NCBI GenBank assembly: GCA_023159155.1
Contig: JAJNNX010000017.1
Location: 124,001-188,000, forward strand
Direction: 5' to 3'
Source: Ustulina deusta
Lineage: Eukaryota; Ascomycota; Sordariomycetes; Xylariales; Xylariaceae
DNA: 64,000 nucleotides
In this document: piece after piece, positions 10,837-24,900 of the stretch
Numbering within the stretch: position 1 is the first letter of the stretch
Layout of the letters: each line of letters starts with the position of its first letter
Translations under genes and position numbers: made by a program
Notes under the pieces: model-generated
Told to the model about the DNA's origin: nothing
Databases searched by the model: none
Seen by the model: the letters and a program-made list of their open reading frames with translations, nothing else

Positions 10837-13800
10837 CTACCGAGAGTCGAATGTCCAAAGAGGGTCGTTCGAGTCGGGACCAGGCCGTGGTGTGTCGACG
10901 CAAATTATGGGAAGGACATCGGGAAACCCAACCAACCAGCAAATCGCGGATCTAGGTAGTGTAGGAAGGGAGGTGGTGTACGAGAGCAATGGTATTCTCG
11001 AATACCGAAGGTGTATGGCCTCCGCGTACCAGTACTGGCGGGTTAGGGCAGACTAAGAGTGAATGTGGGCTGGGCAGGCATGTACTGCACTGTCGACAAG
11101 TACGAAAAGCGAGGAGAGCCGAGCGAGAGGGGCCCGAGGACCTGAAGTCACTACTTCTGCTAGGGCTGGGGGCCGATGCTGAGCATCCAGAGTGAGACGA
11201 GTGTCGGGAAGAGGAGAGAAGAAGAGCGGGCGAGGCGGTGCCAGTCCAGCAGACAGTAGGTCGATGGCGTCTAGTAGTGTGGTGCAGTTAGAGTAGCGAA
11301 AAGGCACGGTACCTACTTAAGTAGGTAGTGGAGTTGGTGTTTTAGGAAGACAAAGACGACCACCGTGATAGCGCAGAAATAGAAGAAAAGTCACAGAAAC
11401 ACCAACCGCGCCTACAAGACAGCACAAGTACTGTGCCAGCTGGGTCTGGCTAATTTTGGCTGTCAAGATGACTATGACTGACCCTGACAAGTGAGCGACT
11501 GTAAGTAGTGTAAGTGGTTGTGGTGCAGAAGTTGAGCAGAGATGAGGTGAGGAGAGAACAAGTACCGTACCACCAAAGTACAACAAAGAAGACTCAACAA
11601 TGACCCCCCTTTCCAGGCAAATCAATCCGACAGGGCCATGTGCTCTTCAGGTACATGCAGACAGTGTGCAGTGTTCGAACACCACCCTACCTGTGTATCA
11701 CTTTCTCCTTTGAGCATAGTGTGCATTGTCCTAGCTCATGTCGTGGGATTCTTGCCTCGTGCGCACAGGGAGAGTACTAGTGTATAACCTTGTTTTGTAC
11801 TCGGACTTACGGAGTACGAGGGCCAATGTACCGAGCAAAATAATACACTGTGCAAACAGCTCGCAATTGGAGGGGTACTCTCGGGACACACCGACTTATA
11901 GTAGTAGCAGAATTAGGTACTTTGTCATAGGTAGATGGCTACCTCTACGTTAGGTATATGTCATGAAATCCCGAGGCACAATTAACTTGAAATGACGGTG
12001 TAAGACATAAACACATAGGTAACTTGATGTAAATCTAAAAAAAAAAAAATTTTTAATAAAAAATGCCCAAAAAAACAAGAGTAGCCAAGATTCTTTCTCA
12101 CTACTAAAAGACTTTGTGTCCTGATATGATGTGTTACACGTATCAGTACACGTATCAAAAGATGGATCTCATGTTGAAAGTTCAATGTGTTGTCCAAAGG
12201 GACGTACTGCGTAGCTGGACTTATTTGTCTACCTATATGTCGCTGGACACTGTGCATGCGCGTGTAGTAGTAGGTATACCGTTCACCGCGCACATCACAG
12301 AGAACAAACAAAAGTTTTGGGCGGGGATGCATGAATGACACAGCTGTCCCAAGGATGACGATGGTAGCGCAGCGCTAATTTTTGAGAGTAGTCCCTACTT
12401 GTACAGTAGAGTCTGCAGAGCGGATCAGAATACCCTGAGTTCTGCCATGCCTACACTATTTTAGTTGATAGATAATCTCTCAACTACAATGCGGAACTTT
12501 GCTTAGAAGTTTCTTACCAATTCACCTAGAGAGTAGGAGCCTCTCGACTACAAGTCACTAGTGCAGACTAATATCTACCTACAAATCCTAGGTATTCCTG
12601 GGGACAATGCTATGCGGAGTGTATACTGCGTAAGTGAAGAGGGTTAGCGGGGCATTTATCATTAGTGTATACTAGGGAGGGAGTTTCCCATGTCATGCGT
12701 GTGGTTTTTGCTCATCAATTGATGCCAAGGTGGATCCTTGAAACCATGCATGTGCAGACCCTTGCGATGCCGTTCACTAGGTGCTCAGGGCGTATCGGCC
12801 AGCGGGTAGCAGCAGGAGGTTAACGACCTCTCTATGATGGGGAGATTGTTGATTGGCACAATATAGCCAACGAAGCAGTGGGCTTGTATAGTGCACCTAT
12901 ACTGTGTTTACAGAATCATAGCATATTACCTACACAACGCACTTGTAATATATAGGTAGTCCCATAGAATTAGGCATTCCTAAGTGCACTAGGCTTTCAT
13001 GTTTTAAGTTGGTAGCAAAGGGATGTAACAATTGTTTAGATTAGTAAATAGGTAGCGTTTAAAAATGACAGTAGAAAGCTTTGACAGGTACCTATCTTAT
13101 AATCATTGCTAATCACCTGCAAGCCAAGATCTGGGGTTGCTGAACAACTCATTAAAATCACTTTCTTAGTAGCGCTTTGCAATGCTTAAAGTTTCCTGCC
13201 ATTCAGATCTTGTCCCAGAGAATTTCAGGTTCAGGTCCCTAATGCTGGTTTTGCAACTCATTAAGTCAATACCTAGGTACTGTGATAGCACGGTGCCACC
13301 TGTTTTGCACAGTGCCGGGTCGCACCATGAGACTTCATTCGGCTGGCCCTTGTCCACCCATACTGTACATGTGCCATTGCCATGTGCGTGCTTTTATTTA
13401 CCATTGAATGGACTGGCTGGGTCAACAGGGGCCATGTCGGTTCCGCACGTTTTTGTTACCCCTCTCGGCATGCTTACAGCAGGTATTCTCTTGTTTAAAA
13501 GTACATCAGCCCGCGTCAGCCACGAGGAAATCTTGTCGATCGATTTGCCACCGAGTTGATTTAACCATTTTTCCCTGATAATTACCAGCGCACCTCTATA
13601 CAACCTATGATAAGTAATAGATCCCCAAACCGATCTACATATCTCCCCCTCCCCTTCCCTAGCGTGTTTTTTAAAACAGTTTTTGCAAAAGCTCCTAATG
13701 AATAGTTTCACTACCTAATTAGCCTGCCTGTGGTATAGTATGCTATGAAGTATAGTGGATTTATAGCAAATTAGCAATAATTTAAGAAAAGACAAAGAAC

Positions 13801-16452
13801 ATTTTCCTATAGCTACTAATTCTTGCATCCGAGCACTTCTTGAAACAAAGTGCTGAGAGCATTATAAATCTTCTTATGCCTGAACAAAATCGTCCTATAG
13901 TCACCTTATGGGTCTCATGACTTGATTAGTGTGCCTCTCAATCTCCCGTAAGCAAGCTATCCTCTTGATTACCTGGCGTAGGTACACTATGTTGAGTTAA
14001 CTGCTATCTAGCCTACATGAATATCAATGGAATAACTATAGCCTTGGCCTCGTTGGACTACCCATACCAACGATTTTCGCAAACTATACCTCTTTTTTGT
14101 TTCCCAATCGACCCACCACGGAGAAATCAGACGGACAGCGCTATTGCCACCAGTGGGCCACTGTAAAGCTAAGAGATGACGTTGCTTTAGTATGATCTTA
14201 AAATAATACCATCTTGAGAGCCATAACCATGAAGTAATAGGGCTGCACATTTCTTCTAGATATGGGCTCCGTTAGATCGTAAATGGTTCTGTTTTGCGAG
14301 ACTGCGACATAATGGGTAGCTGTTATGATATGCCTGCATCATGTAGCAAACTACGCGAGGATGGTTAGAAAGCTTTCACACACATCTCACCCGACCTAAA
14401 GAGCCTACTCTACACCACGCCACCCTCTGCAAATGAAGGATGGGGGATAAAATGGGAGCACGTGCTGTTTCAGCCTTAATTGGTGGTAACCTATAGGCTC
14501 TGCCGGTAGTGTCAACCTGAATCATCCTGAGGAACAAGTTCTTGACATCAGCGGTCTTGGGTGCTTATTAGCGGAGAGATACCGTCCTATAACTAGATCG
14601 GGTTGTCAATTTGGAACTCACATGTCGCATTAACTAGGGAGTTTCATGGGATAATTTATAATGCTAGGAAATAAAGCAAATTATCTTGAGATAGCTTTCC
14701 CAAACTACTGCCTATTTACACCAGTTTTTATTCAGCTACCTTCTGCACGGTACAGTACTTAAATGGTCAATGTCCTGGGGTAGAATTGGTACCGTATATT
14801 TTCCAAGAATCATACTGTATTTTGAGCGGTGTGTCCCGGGTTGATGTGCGACGCGACAGTGCCACGTTTTCCCTTAATTCAAGCCCTTAACCGACATGCC
14901 TGTGGTGTGGAATTTATTCCTCTAAGAACACCTAGTAACACGGATTAGGTACTTATTCCGAGAGCCAGCCTTAATAAGTTTAGATCCAGTAGCATTCTAG
15001 GAAATATGCTAATATAGTACACACCTCCCTTGGAAAATCGTCCGTCTCTCAATATTTTGCTTGCTGCCTGTCTCTAGATAGGGAAATAGGTGTCTAGTGT
15101 ACGCATAGATAGGCATTCAAATGCCTGGTCATACCCCGAGGTTGCACCCGACAGTATGGATCCGATTCCAGCCTCTTTAGATACCCGCAATAGTTATTGT
15201 AGTCAGGTCCAGAACGCACAAGATAAAGAAAGCTGAACAAATAGTCTGTGTTATCACCTGATTTTGAAGCATATGGCCAAGCCATGGCTAGTTGTTACTC
15301 CTCGCGGTCCTGTCCTCGCAAGAACGCCAAGTTGGCTTCCTCAAAAAAAGTGATTAAATTCCTAGCCCCATATCTTCTAGAATATTTCCTAATCTAGAAG
15401 AGGCCCAAGAGGCAATCTAGACTACATTGTAAACTAGTAGTATAGATACTTACACTAGGTATCTTAAACCCACATGTTTTAGAGCCAAGTTCAAACGGCG
15501 GCGAAGCTAATCAGAGATGAGGTACACGTAGTAAGGACCTAGGGGCTTGGCACAGTGCGCCTAGCCTTTAACGGATCCTATTGTCTAAGATAGATCTTCA
15601 TCGAAACCGTATCAAAAGGAACTAGCCAATTGTTAACGCGATAAGGTTTGCTTCGGCAGCTGAAGAATTGCTGTTTGATCTTTTCCGAGTCTCCTTAATT
15701 AGAAGTATGCGCGTAGTTCAGACAGCAACATACTGTACTGCTGACGCCACGACTACCTATGTAATAAGCCTTCCCATCTCCTTGTGAGACAAGCTCGCCA
15801 TTTCGTCATGCCGGACTCTGGTGGTAGCCTACCACGGCCTCCTGCCCACGTGTTTTAGCCGCCACGCGTTCACCACGTGCAAACTCAGCGCTAATACAAC
15901 CTGCGACTTGTTCGTATTAACCGGCACTACTAATACTCCAAAGAGTAACTCCAACAGGGGGTCTTAAATCACCCATAGTAAGTCTATGAGGTATTAACTA
16001 CCTCTAATACCTCCCTAGCCAGTACTTTTGGAGAAAGCGATCGCAAGCCATATGCTTTCAACCCATTTGTCATAATGCGCTGGTCTGACGTGATGTTGTC
16101 TACCTATTTTGTGAATTCATTTAGTTTACTGCAGTAGGTATTAGTGTACACACAATGTTGCAACGCATATGTATTTCATCCATCATTACGGAACGAGTGT
16201 TGCTAACCAAGGTGCTGCATCATTTGCGACTTTAGTGCGTGGTGGATGAATGCTGATAGGTCCTTCGGTTTACGCACGCTTAGCGGGAAAGTCAAATAAT
16301 CAACAAGGTCTCATTCTACCTAGGTAGTCCAACATACCTAATGTCGAGTATGTATACTACAGTGCATACTATCTAGGTAGGTAGGCAGCCGAAGGTCACT
16401 CGTCAATCTCCGAAAAATAATACTCCTTAGAGATTCAGATCAGGTGTACATA
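10837..16452. other. Gene-poor region upstream of flbA
   Basis: About 10.84-11.7 kb probably holds the flbA leader and promoter. From about 11.7 kb onward there are only short frames without domains. An A12T5 run lies near 12038-12054. The base composition is mildly AT-rich and many stops occur in all frames, unlike the flanking gene-dense parts. Nothing further is supported. Confidence 0.6.
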
Positions 16453-16616
16453 CACCTATTCCAGGATCTTTAACGTTAGTTTGGGTACGCAACCAGGGCC
16501 TTTAGCAGGGGGTGTGCAGGGGTCATAGCAAGGGGGTTATAGGGGTCTATAAAATTGGCTGACGTTTCCCCTTGTATGTATATACACACTGTAATTTGTA
16601 TGGGAAGGTACAAGCC
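16453..16616 (+). repeat. Left terminal inverted repeat
   Basis: The first 63 bases match the right end perfectly. After that, G-rich blocks (GGGGTGTGCAGGGGTCATAG) are similar but rearranged, and a CCCCTTGTATGTA block is shared. It is flanked on the left by TA. Confidence 0.88.
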
Positions 16617-16684
16617 CAAAAAACCCTAAAAAATTCGTACAGACCGGCTAACCCTTTTATTTTTTACACCTATAACACCACTTG

Positions 16685-16730
16685 CAACAATACTAACAAT
16701 ACCAACAATACTAACAATACTAACATTACT
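16685..16730 (+). repeat. Short tandem repeat (AACAATACT)n
   Basis: About five copies of a 9-base unit AACAATACT, with small variations, lie just inside the left inverted repeat of the Tc1/mariner element. Confidence 0.7.
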
Positions 16731-17599
16731 AATTAACGCATTTTGCATATTCCGCGTTTTTTAGCTATTTCTGCACTTCCCATGCTAAATCTGCAACTCT
16801 AACGCTATATTTAGTCCTGTCAGTACTACTATATAAACTAATTATTTTGTTTATATAGTATTTATATAGGTACAAAATGAAACTTATATAATTAACTATA
16901 TTAGTTAGCATATTAGCGCTAATATAATAAACGCCCCTAATGCCTTTAAATTCTTTTTAATTGCTATATAACTATTCTATATAAATCTTTACTTTTATTA
17001 TATATAATTTTATTAACTAACAAAATAATAGTTTATTTTGGCTTTATTAGATATACTAGTATATTTTTTCGATTTAATAAGACTTATATTATTTAACGCT
17101 ATAATTTAAACAACCGATCTTTACAATATATTATATATAATTTTACTAGCTAATATAAAGGTAATCTTAAGCGTTTTTTATACTAGCGTATAAAAAGTAT
17201 ATTAAATAAAAATATATAGTTATAGATTAGTTATATAAAGATTGAATAATTATATATGCCAAATAATTATATAAAAATTAAAAGGTTTTTTATAAGTAAT
17301 AAGGTAGCAAAAGTGTTAAATTATTTAAGCATTACACCTTAAGCATTTTTATATATATTTTTATATAGAAAACTGCTTATATATTAATTAAATTATATTT
17401 TATTATTTTAAATTACTTTTAAATATTTTAAAAATGTTATAGTATTATATTTAAAGTATAAATATATATATTTTATATAGCAATTTGTTTATTTAATAAT
17501 TTAATAACCCTTTATTATACTTAAAATATTATAATATTACGTTTAAAGCATAAATATATATATTTTATATAGCAATTTATTTATTTAATAATTTAACAA

Positions 17600-18760
17600 C
17601 TTTTTATTATGTTTAATTACTTTTTGTAGCCGATTTAGTATATCTAATGCTAATTTATATAAAAAGTCTTCCGGAATAGCCTCCTAGGCATAAGTAATAG
17701 CAATATATAATTCTAGAAAGCCTAGATTTTATAGGTTATAGTTGTAATATAGCTAGTTCTTTATTTAAAATTATATATTCTTAATTGGGTTAAAATTAAG
17801 GCTTTTAATAGGCTATTTAAAAGTACGTATTTTATATTCTTGTACTAACGCCTTTGTTATTTTTGCTATATATAAAGGTGTATTATTGTGCTAGAATATA
17901 ATACTATAATATTAATATATATATTTAGCAACTAATAAAAAAATATTATAGCAATATTTTATAGCGTTTATATTACTTATATTTTTTTTATATATAAAAA
18001 AGGCCTTTTTTATACTTATAGATTATACCCCAGATTATTTAGCTTTTAGTTTTTTAGTATACAAGGTCGAATTTAGTAATATTTTTATTATTATAAACCG
18101 TAATCTATGTTTTTTATATAAGGTTATTATAAGCTTAATATTTATTTAAAAAAATAATTATATAAAGTTATAACTAATCGATAGCTTTAGAATAGTTGTT
18201 AAGTATAGCTTTTATAAACATAAAACAAATATTTTTATAGCTATAAGTAAGCTAAATATTTTAGTAGCAGACCTAGCAGTTATAGCTAAGTGCTTTTATT
18301 GCTATATTTATTGCTGTTTTTTTAAAACTGCCTAATTTAGGCAAAAATAATAAAATATTATGCTAGGCAACTAATTAATACTTTTAATCTTTTTTAATTT
18401 ATTATTTTATTTAATTATAAGTAAACGTATTAATTATAATATAGCTATAATATTTTTTAAATATAAAAAAATATATATAAATCTATTAGACCTAGCAAAC
18501 TATATAACTTAAATAAGTAGTAATAGCTTTATATAACTAGCTAATAATATTTTAAAAAGTTTTTATTTTAATTTATTAATTGCAAATAAAATTAGTAAAT
18601 TATATAAAAAGTTGGATTATTAATAGATTTAAAAGTATAACTAGCTATTAAATAGTTTAAAAAAAAGCTATTATAAAAATATATTGTTAATTTTTTTGAT
18701 TTAGGTATATTTTATATAAAAAATACAAAAGATTGAAAATATCTAGCGTTAATAGCGATA
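17600..18760 (-). pseudogene. Tc1/mariner transposase relic (DD34E) destroyed by RIP
   Basis: Minus-strand translation around 17610-18060 shows a degraded DDE transposase. The block HNNTPLYIAKI begins at 17890. NPIKNI lies near 17790-17773, and a C-terminal segment EAIPEDFLYKLALDI near 17685. The second catalytic Asp position is AAT (17887-17885) and the Glu position is AAG (17782-17780), both as expected from G-to-A change. There are 34 codons between them, the Tc1 DD34E spacing. Trp positions expected before P, E and F read TAG or TAA. Many stops mean no protein can be made. The N-terminal part upstream of 18100 could not be aligned by eye, so the outer limit is approximate. Confidence 0.85.
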
Positions 18761-18819
18761 TATTAACCTTTATCACAAAAAAGAAACAGTCAGATGCCAT
18801 AATTTCGGACAAAATTATA

Positions 18820-18982
18820 GGCTTATACCTTCATATACAAATTATAGTGTAAAGTACATACAAGGGGTGGCATCAGCTAATTTTACGAACCCTTGCTATG
18901 ACCCCTATACACCCCCTGTACACCCCCTGCTAAAGGCCCTGGTTGCGTACCCAAACTAACGTTAAAGATCCTGGAATAGGTG
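18820..18982 (-). repeat. Right terminal inverted repeat
   Basis: Reverse complement of the left end: identical over the outer 63 bases, then imperfect to about 18820. It is followed by TA at 18983-18984. Confidence 0.88.
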
Positions 18983-21900
18983 TATACTACAGCTGTACGG
19001 TACCGGCACTGACAAAATACCCGCTATCTTGGCATCCATGCATTTGCACTGATGAGACATGCGCCTCCACGACAATCTTTTTGATCCGGCAGATTTCCTG
19101 ATTTTTCGTGTCACACAACACAGACAACATTCCTCTGTTGCGGCGGGATCTCCTCGCCCAGCTTGCCACGTGGAATGAAGAGCCACCGCAAGGACCAGGG
19201 TGAGACGTGTGGGTCACGTTTCGCAACAAGAGAATGATATATCAGTTCTCTCCTCTTTTTTCAACTCGTTGTCGCATCTCACCGCATGATGTCCGAAAAT
19301 TCGCGTATGCGCAGTAATTAATAATCCCTTTTCAGAACATTCTAAGCTGTAGCCACAAACAAGAATTTCCGAGAACACGAGGCTTGGCAACCCCATCTTG
19401 AGGATGCCGTAGGGATTTTTCTCAGCAATAGAAAGAGAGCTCCCGCACGTACATATGGCGTATAGAAACGTGTACTTGGTTTGTTACAGGTTGTGATTTC
19501 ATCCTCCCAGAATTGAGCCGGCTTAGATTATTACCACCTGTGTTCAAATTCGAAAACCTGAGCAGGAATCACTCCAAATCCACTAGACTAGATGACATGC
19601 AGTCAGGGGATGCTTGACACCTGGGCCTACAATCCTAAACCTCCCGAGCCACATGGCAACTACCGTATGTAGTTCGGCAGACATACCTGAAATTCCATGG
19701 TACGCGGATCTTCCGGCAATAATTTTGGAGCACACTACTAGCTCGGGGTCTCATTTGATACCAAGATATTGGTTCGCCTGCCGCCTAGCAAAACTAGACA
19801 ACCTGCACCACAGAGGCACGGGACACCGGCGACGCCGTTTGTCCCAAAAGCCTGGTAAACGATCGCGATTTGTGTGTCTAGGCATTTTCCTGTAGCTAGC
19901 CGCTCAACCGCATGGCAAGTGGAGAGACCAACCGGGTAGCACACCAAAGAGGGAGGAGGTTCTCTCACGGCGCAAGTGACCCTGCACTCAGCCGCGTCCC
20001 TGACGAGAAAGGCCGGGATCAGCAATAGCCGACGTGTTAGGTATCGGTCGGTTAGGGAGAGGCAACTCACAGGTACACTAGGTAGTTATCCGTCGCGCAC
20101 GGCCTCCTGTACTGTACACAGAGCCCAAGGCAAACAGGAGGCATAGCGTACTCCCTGACACGGTTGAGATAACCGAGAATAGGCAGCATTGTCACTCAGG
20201 GACCATCAATCACACCGCTTGATACTCGCCACTCTATTTCAAGCATCAAGAACACTGAGTATACACCAGTCAGACGACAATGACTAACTATTATCACCAG
20301 ACTCCCTTCATTGCAGCGAGCGGGCTTACTCCTACTAGTAAGATGACGACGAAGCATCTAAGTACCTACGAGTTGAGCAGTCTTATGCCTTTCAATTAAA
20401 ACCTGTCTTTACCACAGTGCACAGGCTCTTAATTAACCCTTCTTCCCGGGCGAAATCCCACAGTCTACGTATTAATTACCCATTTTCTGGAATGTCTGGG
20501 GAAAGTTTGAGAAATGGTGCCGGCATTTCCGTCATTGTTCACGTGGCCGGATAGAGGCATAATTAGGTAGGTCGGGAAGATCGAGAACCCCATTAGCCGG
20601 AATCCCTGTCTAGCGAATCGTCCACTAGTAGGCCAATTCTGCTTTGGAAGGATTACTGACTATATATTGATTATTACACTTACAAGACAAGTATGTATAG
20701 AGTGTACAGCATGAAGTAGTGTAAGCTCCAGCGATCGTGTCACGGCTTCCAAGGTCCCGAAGGTCGTCGACCGAACCATTTCAGAGTCGATGGTGCAACC
20801 ACATTGCAGCACATTCTATCTACTAGTAGTCTAGCCCCTCATCGACACCGTCGGTGGCCATTGATACTGTCGTACCTAGTGTATCTCTGGGGAATCCATC
20901 ATACGCAGTAGCGAGGTTGTTCAAAGATCGGTTTTCCATATCCATCACAAGGAAATCAGATCCATCTACACTACACTATGCCCAGGGCCGGGGGAGGGGC
21001 TAAAGACATAACTTTACCAAGAGGGAGCAGCAATAAGCTCTCTCACCACCACATCATCATCTCTCTTCTCCGCCCAGGCTGGCCCGGTCCCGGTATTCCA
21101 CACGATGCATGACATTCCAGCCGTGATGGGGATGCATGTGCGTTTGGAACCGCGCGGCCGAGGTGTTTTCTTCTCCTTTCCCCTCTTCACCGGCTGCATT
21201 ATCAGTTCCCCAAAGCCGATGCCTGCTCGACGTTACAACACAGCATGCAACGTGGATGCTACTACAGTGCAAGCAACTTGCAGAAATCGGACCTTGGGCC
21301 ACGATGCTGGATCCCCCCTCCTATCGGACTTAATTCGGGGGCTCACCCACTCTATTAAAACGCGACCACCCCCTCGTGGGCCATTACGTGCGGCATCTCA
21401 GTGCGACCCGACGAAGTCTGCATTGCATATTATTTAGGACGAGAGCACGTTATTCCTGCAGGCAGACAGACAGACTTTGGGGTTTAGTGGTAGCTTGCAC
21501 ACTGTCACCCATCACCTCCGCACGTGCATACGCTGTAGTGTAGTTCTGTAGGGATAGATCCTTTTTTTTTCTCCTCCTCACATATGGATAGCATTTCAGC
21601 TTGCTCTCTTAGACTATAAATGCACGAAAGTGGAATCCCCCCTCCGGCGACGGCATCTGGCTACGGCATCTGGTTATGCATGAATTACCACCGCATCGTG
21701 TGGCTTTCATGTGCCCCCCGCCTCCATCGAGTAAGCAGCCTATCATATCCGTAAAGTAGGTAGGTCAAGGTGTCCGTCTTCTTCTAACCACCGGTGTCCC
21801 GGTACCTCCTCTTTTCCAGTACTAGTCTCTCGTTTTTCGTTTTTTTTTTGTTTTTGTTTTTTTTGTTTGTTATTTTTCCCCCCGCTCATGCTCGTGATAC

Positions 21901-24900
21901 CTAGGACAATGGTGGCACGATTTGGTTCAGACGTCTCTTTCACTGTTTTCGACCGATTCGGCAGGCTGTTTTGGTCTCACATCCCACCAAAACTCGAATG
22001 TCGCTCCAGACAGGAAATCCTTCTCGTCCCGTCAAACCCGTCGTGCGGTCGCGCGATGCTACACCGCCATCTGGATTGCAAGCAGACCCGTTGTTTCATG
22101 CAGCTAGAGTCAACCTCCGGTCCGGCGTAAAGTAGCTAGATCTGACCATCACGGCAGCCCAATGCAACCCTACCTTAGTCATACGGATCAATCAATCGTC
22201 GTCTCGGTAAATACGGTACAGTAGGTAGGCAGGCAGGGACGTTATTGGAGGTTTTCTACCTCGCCCAACATCGAGAGCTCGCCAAGTGGGGATTGTTCTT
22301 ACTCGAGTGTCCGTCTGATTTGCGCCGATGTGCGCCCTAGGTTTGTGACATGTATTACAATTATCTTCGGACCTAGGCTTTGGATGTTCCACCACGTGGC
22401 GACAGGATGACGTGAGGGATCTCCCTGTGATGCTCTAATGCACGTAAAGCAAAGCCCAGCCAACCAACGTCATTTATAAGCGGCATTGCCCGTATATGTA
22501 TGTATTGACGAGACCGCTAATCGGCAGCATCATGTGGTAGGTATGTCACGTACAATCGCCCAGATCTACCTTAAAACAGTTTACCATTAAGTCGCGAAGA
22601 TGATTGTTTGCGGATGCGCATCGTTGATTCTTGGGATGTACATAAAGTCTCGGGGAAAAGGAATCTCAATGTAAACTGCGGAGGACAACGTCCCGGCTGC
22701 ATCTCACTTCCGCACCGTCTTGCCGCAAGCGCTCATGATGATTAGCTAAAAATGAACCGATTGTTTAGTTGAGATCAATGGCTAAACATGGAGTGGGTTA
22801 TCGCATCATTTCTTATCAATACCCCGGACACAGTTAGTTATAAACCTAGATAGCCTTGACTCCGCTTGATATTTGACATTGGAACATGGGGGACAGATCA
22901 GCAGAAACCTCAGTACAGTAAATGAGAGCAAATCTTTTAGAATGTGAATTAAATGGAGACGAGGACATTGTCTACGAATATCATGTTATTCAAGAGCTCT
23001 GCACTACTGTTACAAAGATGCAATACTATAAATAATATAACATCGCCTAATACACATGACCATAAAGCCTACTAACGCACTTTATTTTCAACCCATGACG
23101 CTATCCTCGCCGTCCAAGACGTCCCTTGAGCTGTAAAGACAACCTTAATCGCAGATTTTAGGCCACACTAGTGTATCTAATTCCCGGACGTCCTTTAGTA
23201 TGTGAATAGGAAACGCCACATAACCGACACTTCCGTCCATAGGAAATAGTCATGCGCAGGCCTTCATTGCCGAAGCACAACCGTTGCGCTACATATTAGA
23301 CTAGTCAACTAAGAGGCTAGAGGAATCAAAGATGTATTTGTACTACACAGTATACTGTGCTAGCTTTCGCAAGGAGACAAATACCGGCTACGTGTGGTCC
23401 TCCCCGAATATGACATGATTAGGGGATGGCCTTTTCCAGCAGAGGCAAAATAATTCATATCATCGGCCTCTAAGGGACAGGGCACTATTATTCTTACGGG
23501 GTGAATAGGGATCCTACGAGAACTTCATACAGTGCATCTTAAAACAGACCATTGGCAGAGGCATTCACTATTATTCGAACACTTCCAATATAAGCCATGG
23601 CCTGAGTGGGCTATAATAATATGGCGCTAACAGTTTCAGTTAGGACAGCTTTTTCGGGTTTGGTCGGCGTTGGACTTCATCTCCAGGTTACATAACTTCT
23701 AGGGCTGGTAGGCTTCCTTTGTCTCTCCTGCTTTACACGCAAGTAGTGGCTTGCTTAGGCACCGTGGACGTGTGAATCCATCCACCCTCAGCCTTTTTTT
23801 GGGTACAGATAATCCGGGGGAGGGACTGGCTAGTTCGACTTGCAGGAAGATGAATTTGTTGACTAGTGCAACTTGGATCCGTTCTTCGAGGGGGCACCGA
23901 AGTGTGGATGTATAATAACCATTTACACCGTCTCCTGGGCCCTCTCTCGATGTATCTAATAGTCACACGCTCACAAGAAAAAAGAGCATGAACAAATAGT
24001 GCACATGTTATTTGGCTGGAGTAAGTAGTATATGTATTAATAATGTATGGAAGGATGGGAACGTGCTAGTTAGATTAACTGTTAAACTCCAACACCTTCA
24101 ATACTTCAAATAAAGCCACAATATCCCTAATTGATATCGAAGTCTCTATAACGGATGCCTCGGTATTTTAGTCGTTCTACTGGCGGGCCTGATCACTGAC
24201 ACCATTTCGGCATCCTTCCCGCCTGTCCTATTCCTGTATTGCCGTATTACTTACATGTACTTATCTAATGCCAGATGGGAAAGGGGACTTTGTGCTCTCC
24301 TTGTCACTGCGCTACGCTTGTGTAGATATGTTGACAGATGGTTATCTAATTAGCGTGGCCTAAATCCAACTTCCTTCAATATTATCGTCTTTCAGTAATC
24401 ACTATACAATGGCGTGATAACAACCGGGAGCCTATTGATGAACTGACACTGGACATTAGACGGGGTACCTCTATACGGTATAGACTGTGTTTTAAATTCA
24501 ACTTGCAATGTTGCACATATTACCGCACCAACGGCTTATCCGTGCTCAAGGATATGTGCACATCTTTGAATGGATGACAGCCCATCCCATCCCTGCAGCC
24601 GGCGTCGCACCAGGGAAGCCATGACTTTACGCAGGAACCAACTCTTAGCCCTCGTGTCTATTCAGAGTTTCATGATACTTCGTGATGTCATTATACTGTC
24701 AGGTACCATTGGAACTCATGCTTGCTTTCAGCTGGCGAACACTGCTTCGCCTCGGGCTCGGCTATGCCGAGATCCAGATGGCGTGATGATAGAGTGAGAC
24801 GACCGTCAAATGACAGAAGCTTGGAGTGGTGGAATCACTGTGAGGAGCATGGAGACTGTTGTGATGCCCCCTAGAACCCTTGAACAATATGGATATAGCC

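Larger units (their letters stand above)
16453..18982 (-). mobile_element. RIP-mutated Tc1/mariner transposon with long terminal inverted repeats
   Basis: The outer 63 bases at both ends are identical inverted copies (CACCTATTCCAGGATCTTTA... inward). Looser similarity continues to about 165 bases. A TA dinucleotide abuts each end (16451-16452 and 18983-18984), as expected for Tc1/mariner target duplication. The interior from about 16.85 to 18.75 kb is extremely AT-rich and carries a transposase relic on the minus strand. The element is about 2.5 kb, longer than a minimal Tc1 but normal for fungal members. Confidence 0.88.

Noticed and set aside
13394..13711. 105-codon minus frame in the gene-poor region, overlapped by a plus frame
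   Set aside because: Mixed composition, no domain, and equally long frames exist on the other strand.
19738..20070. 110-codon minus frame
   Set aside because: No recognisable text and an opposing frame of similar length; treated as chance.
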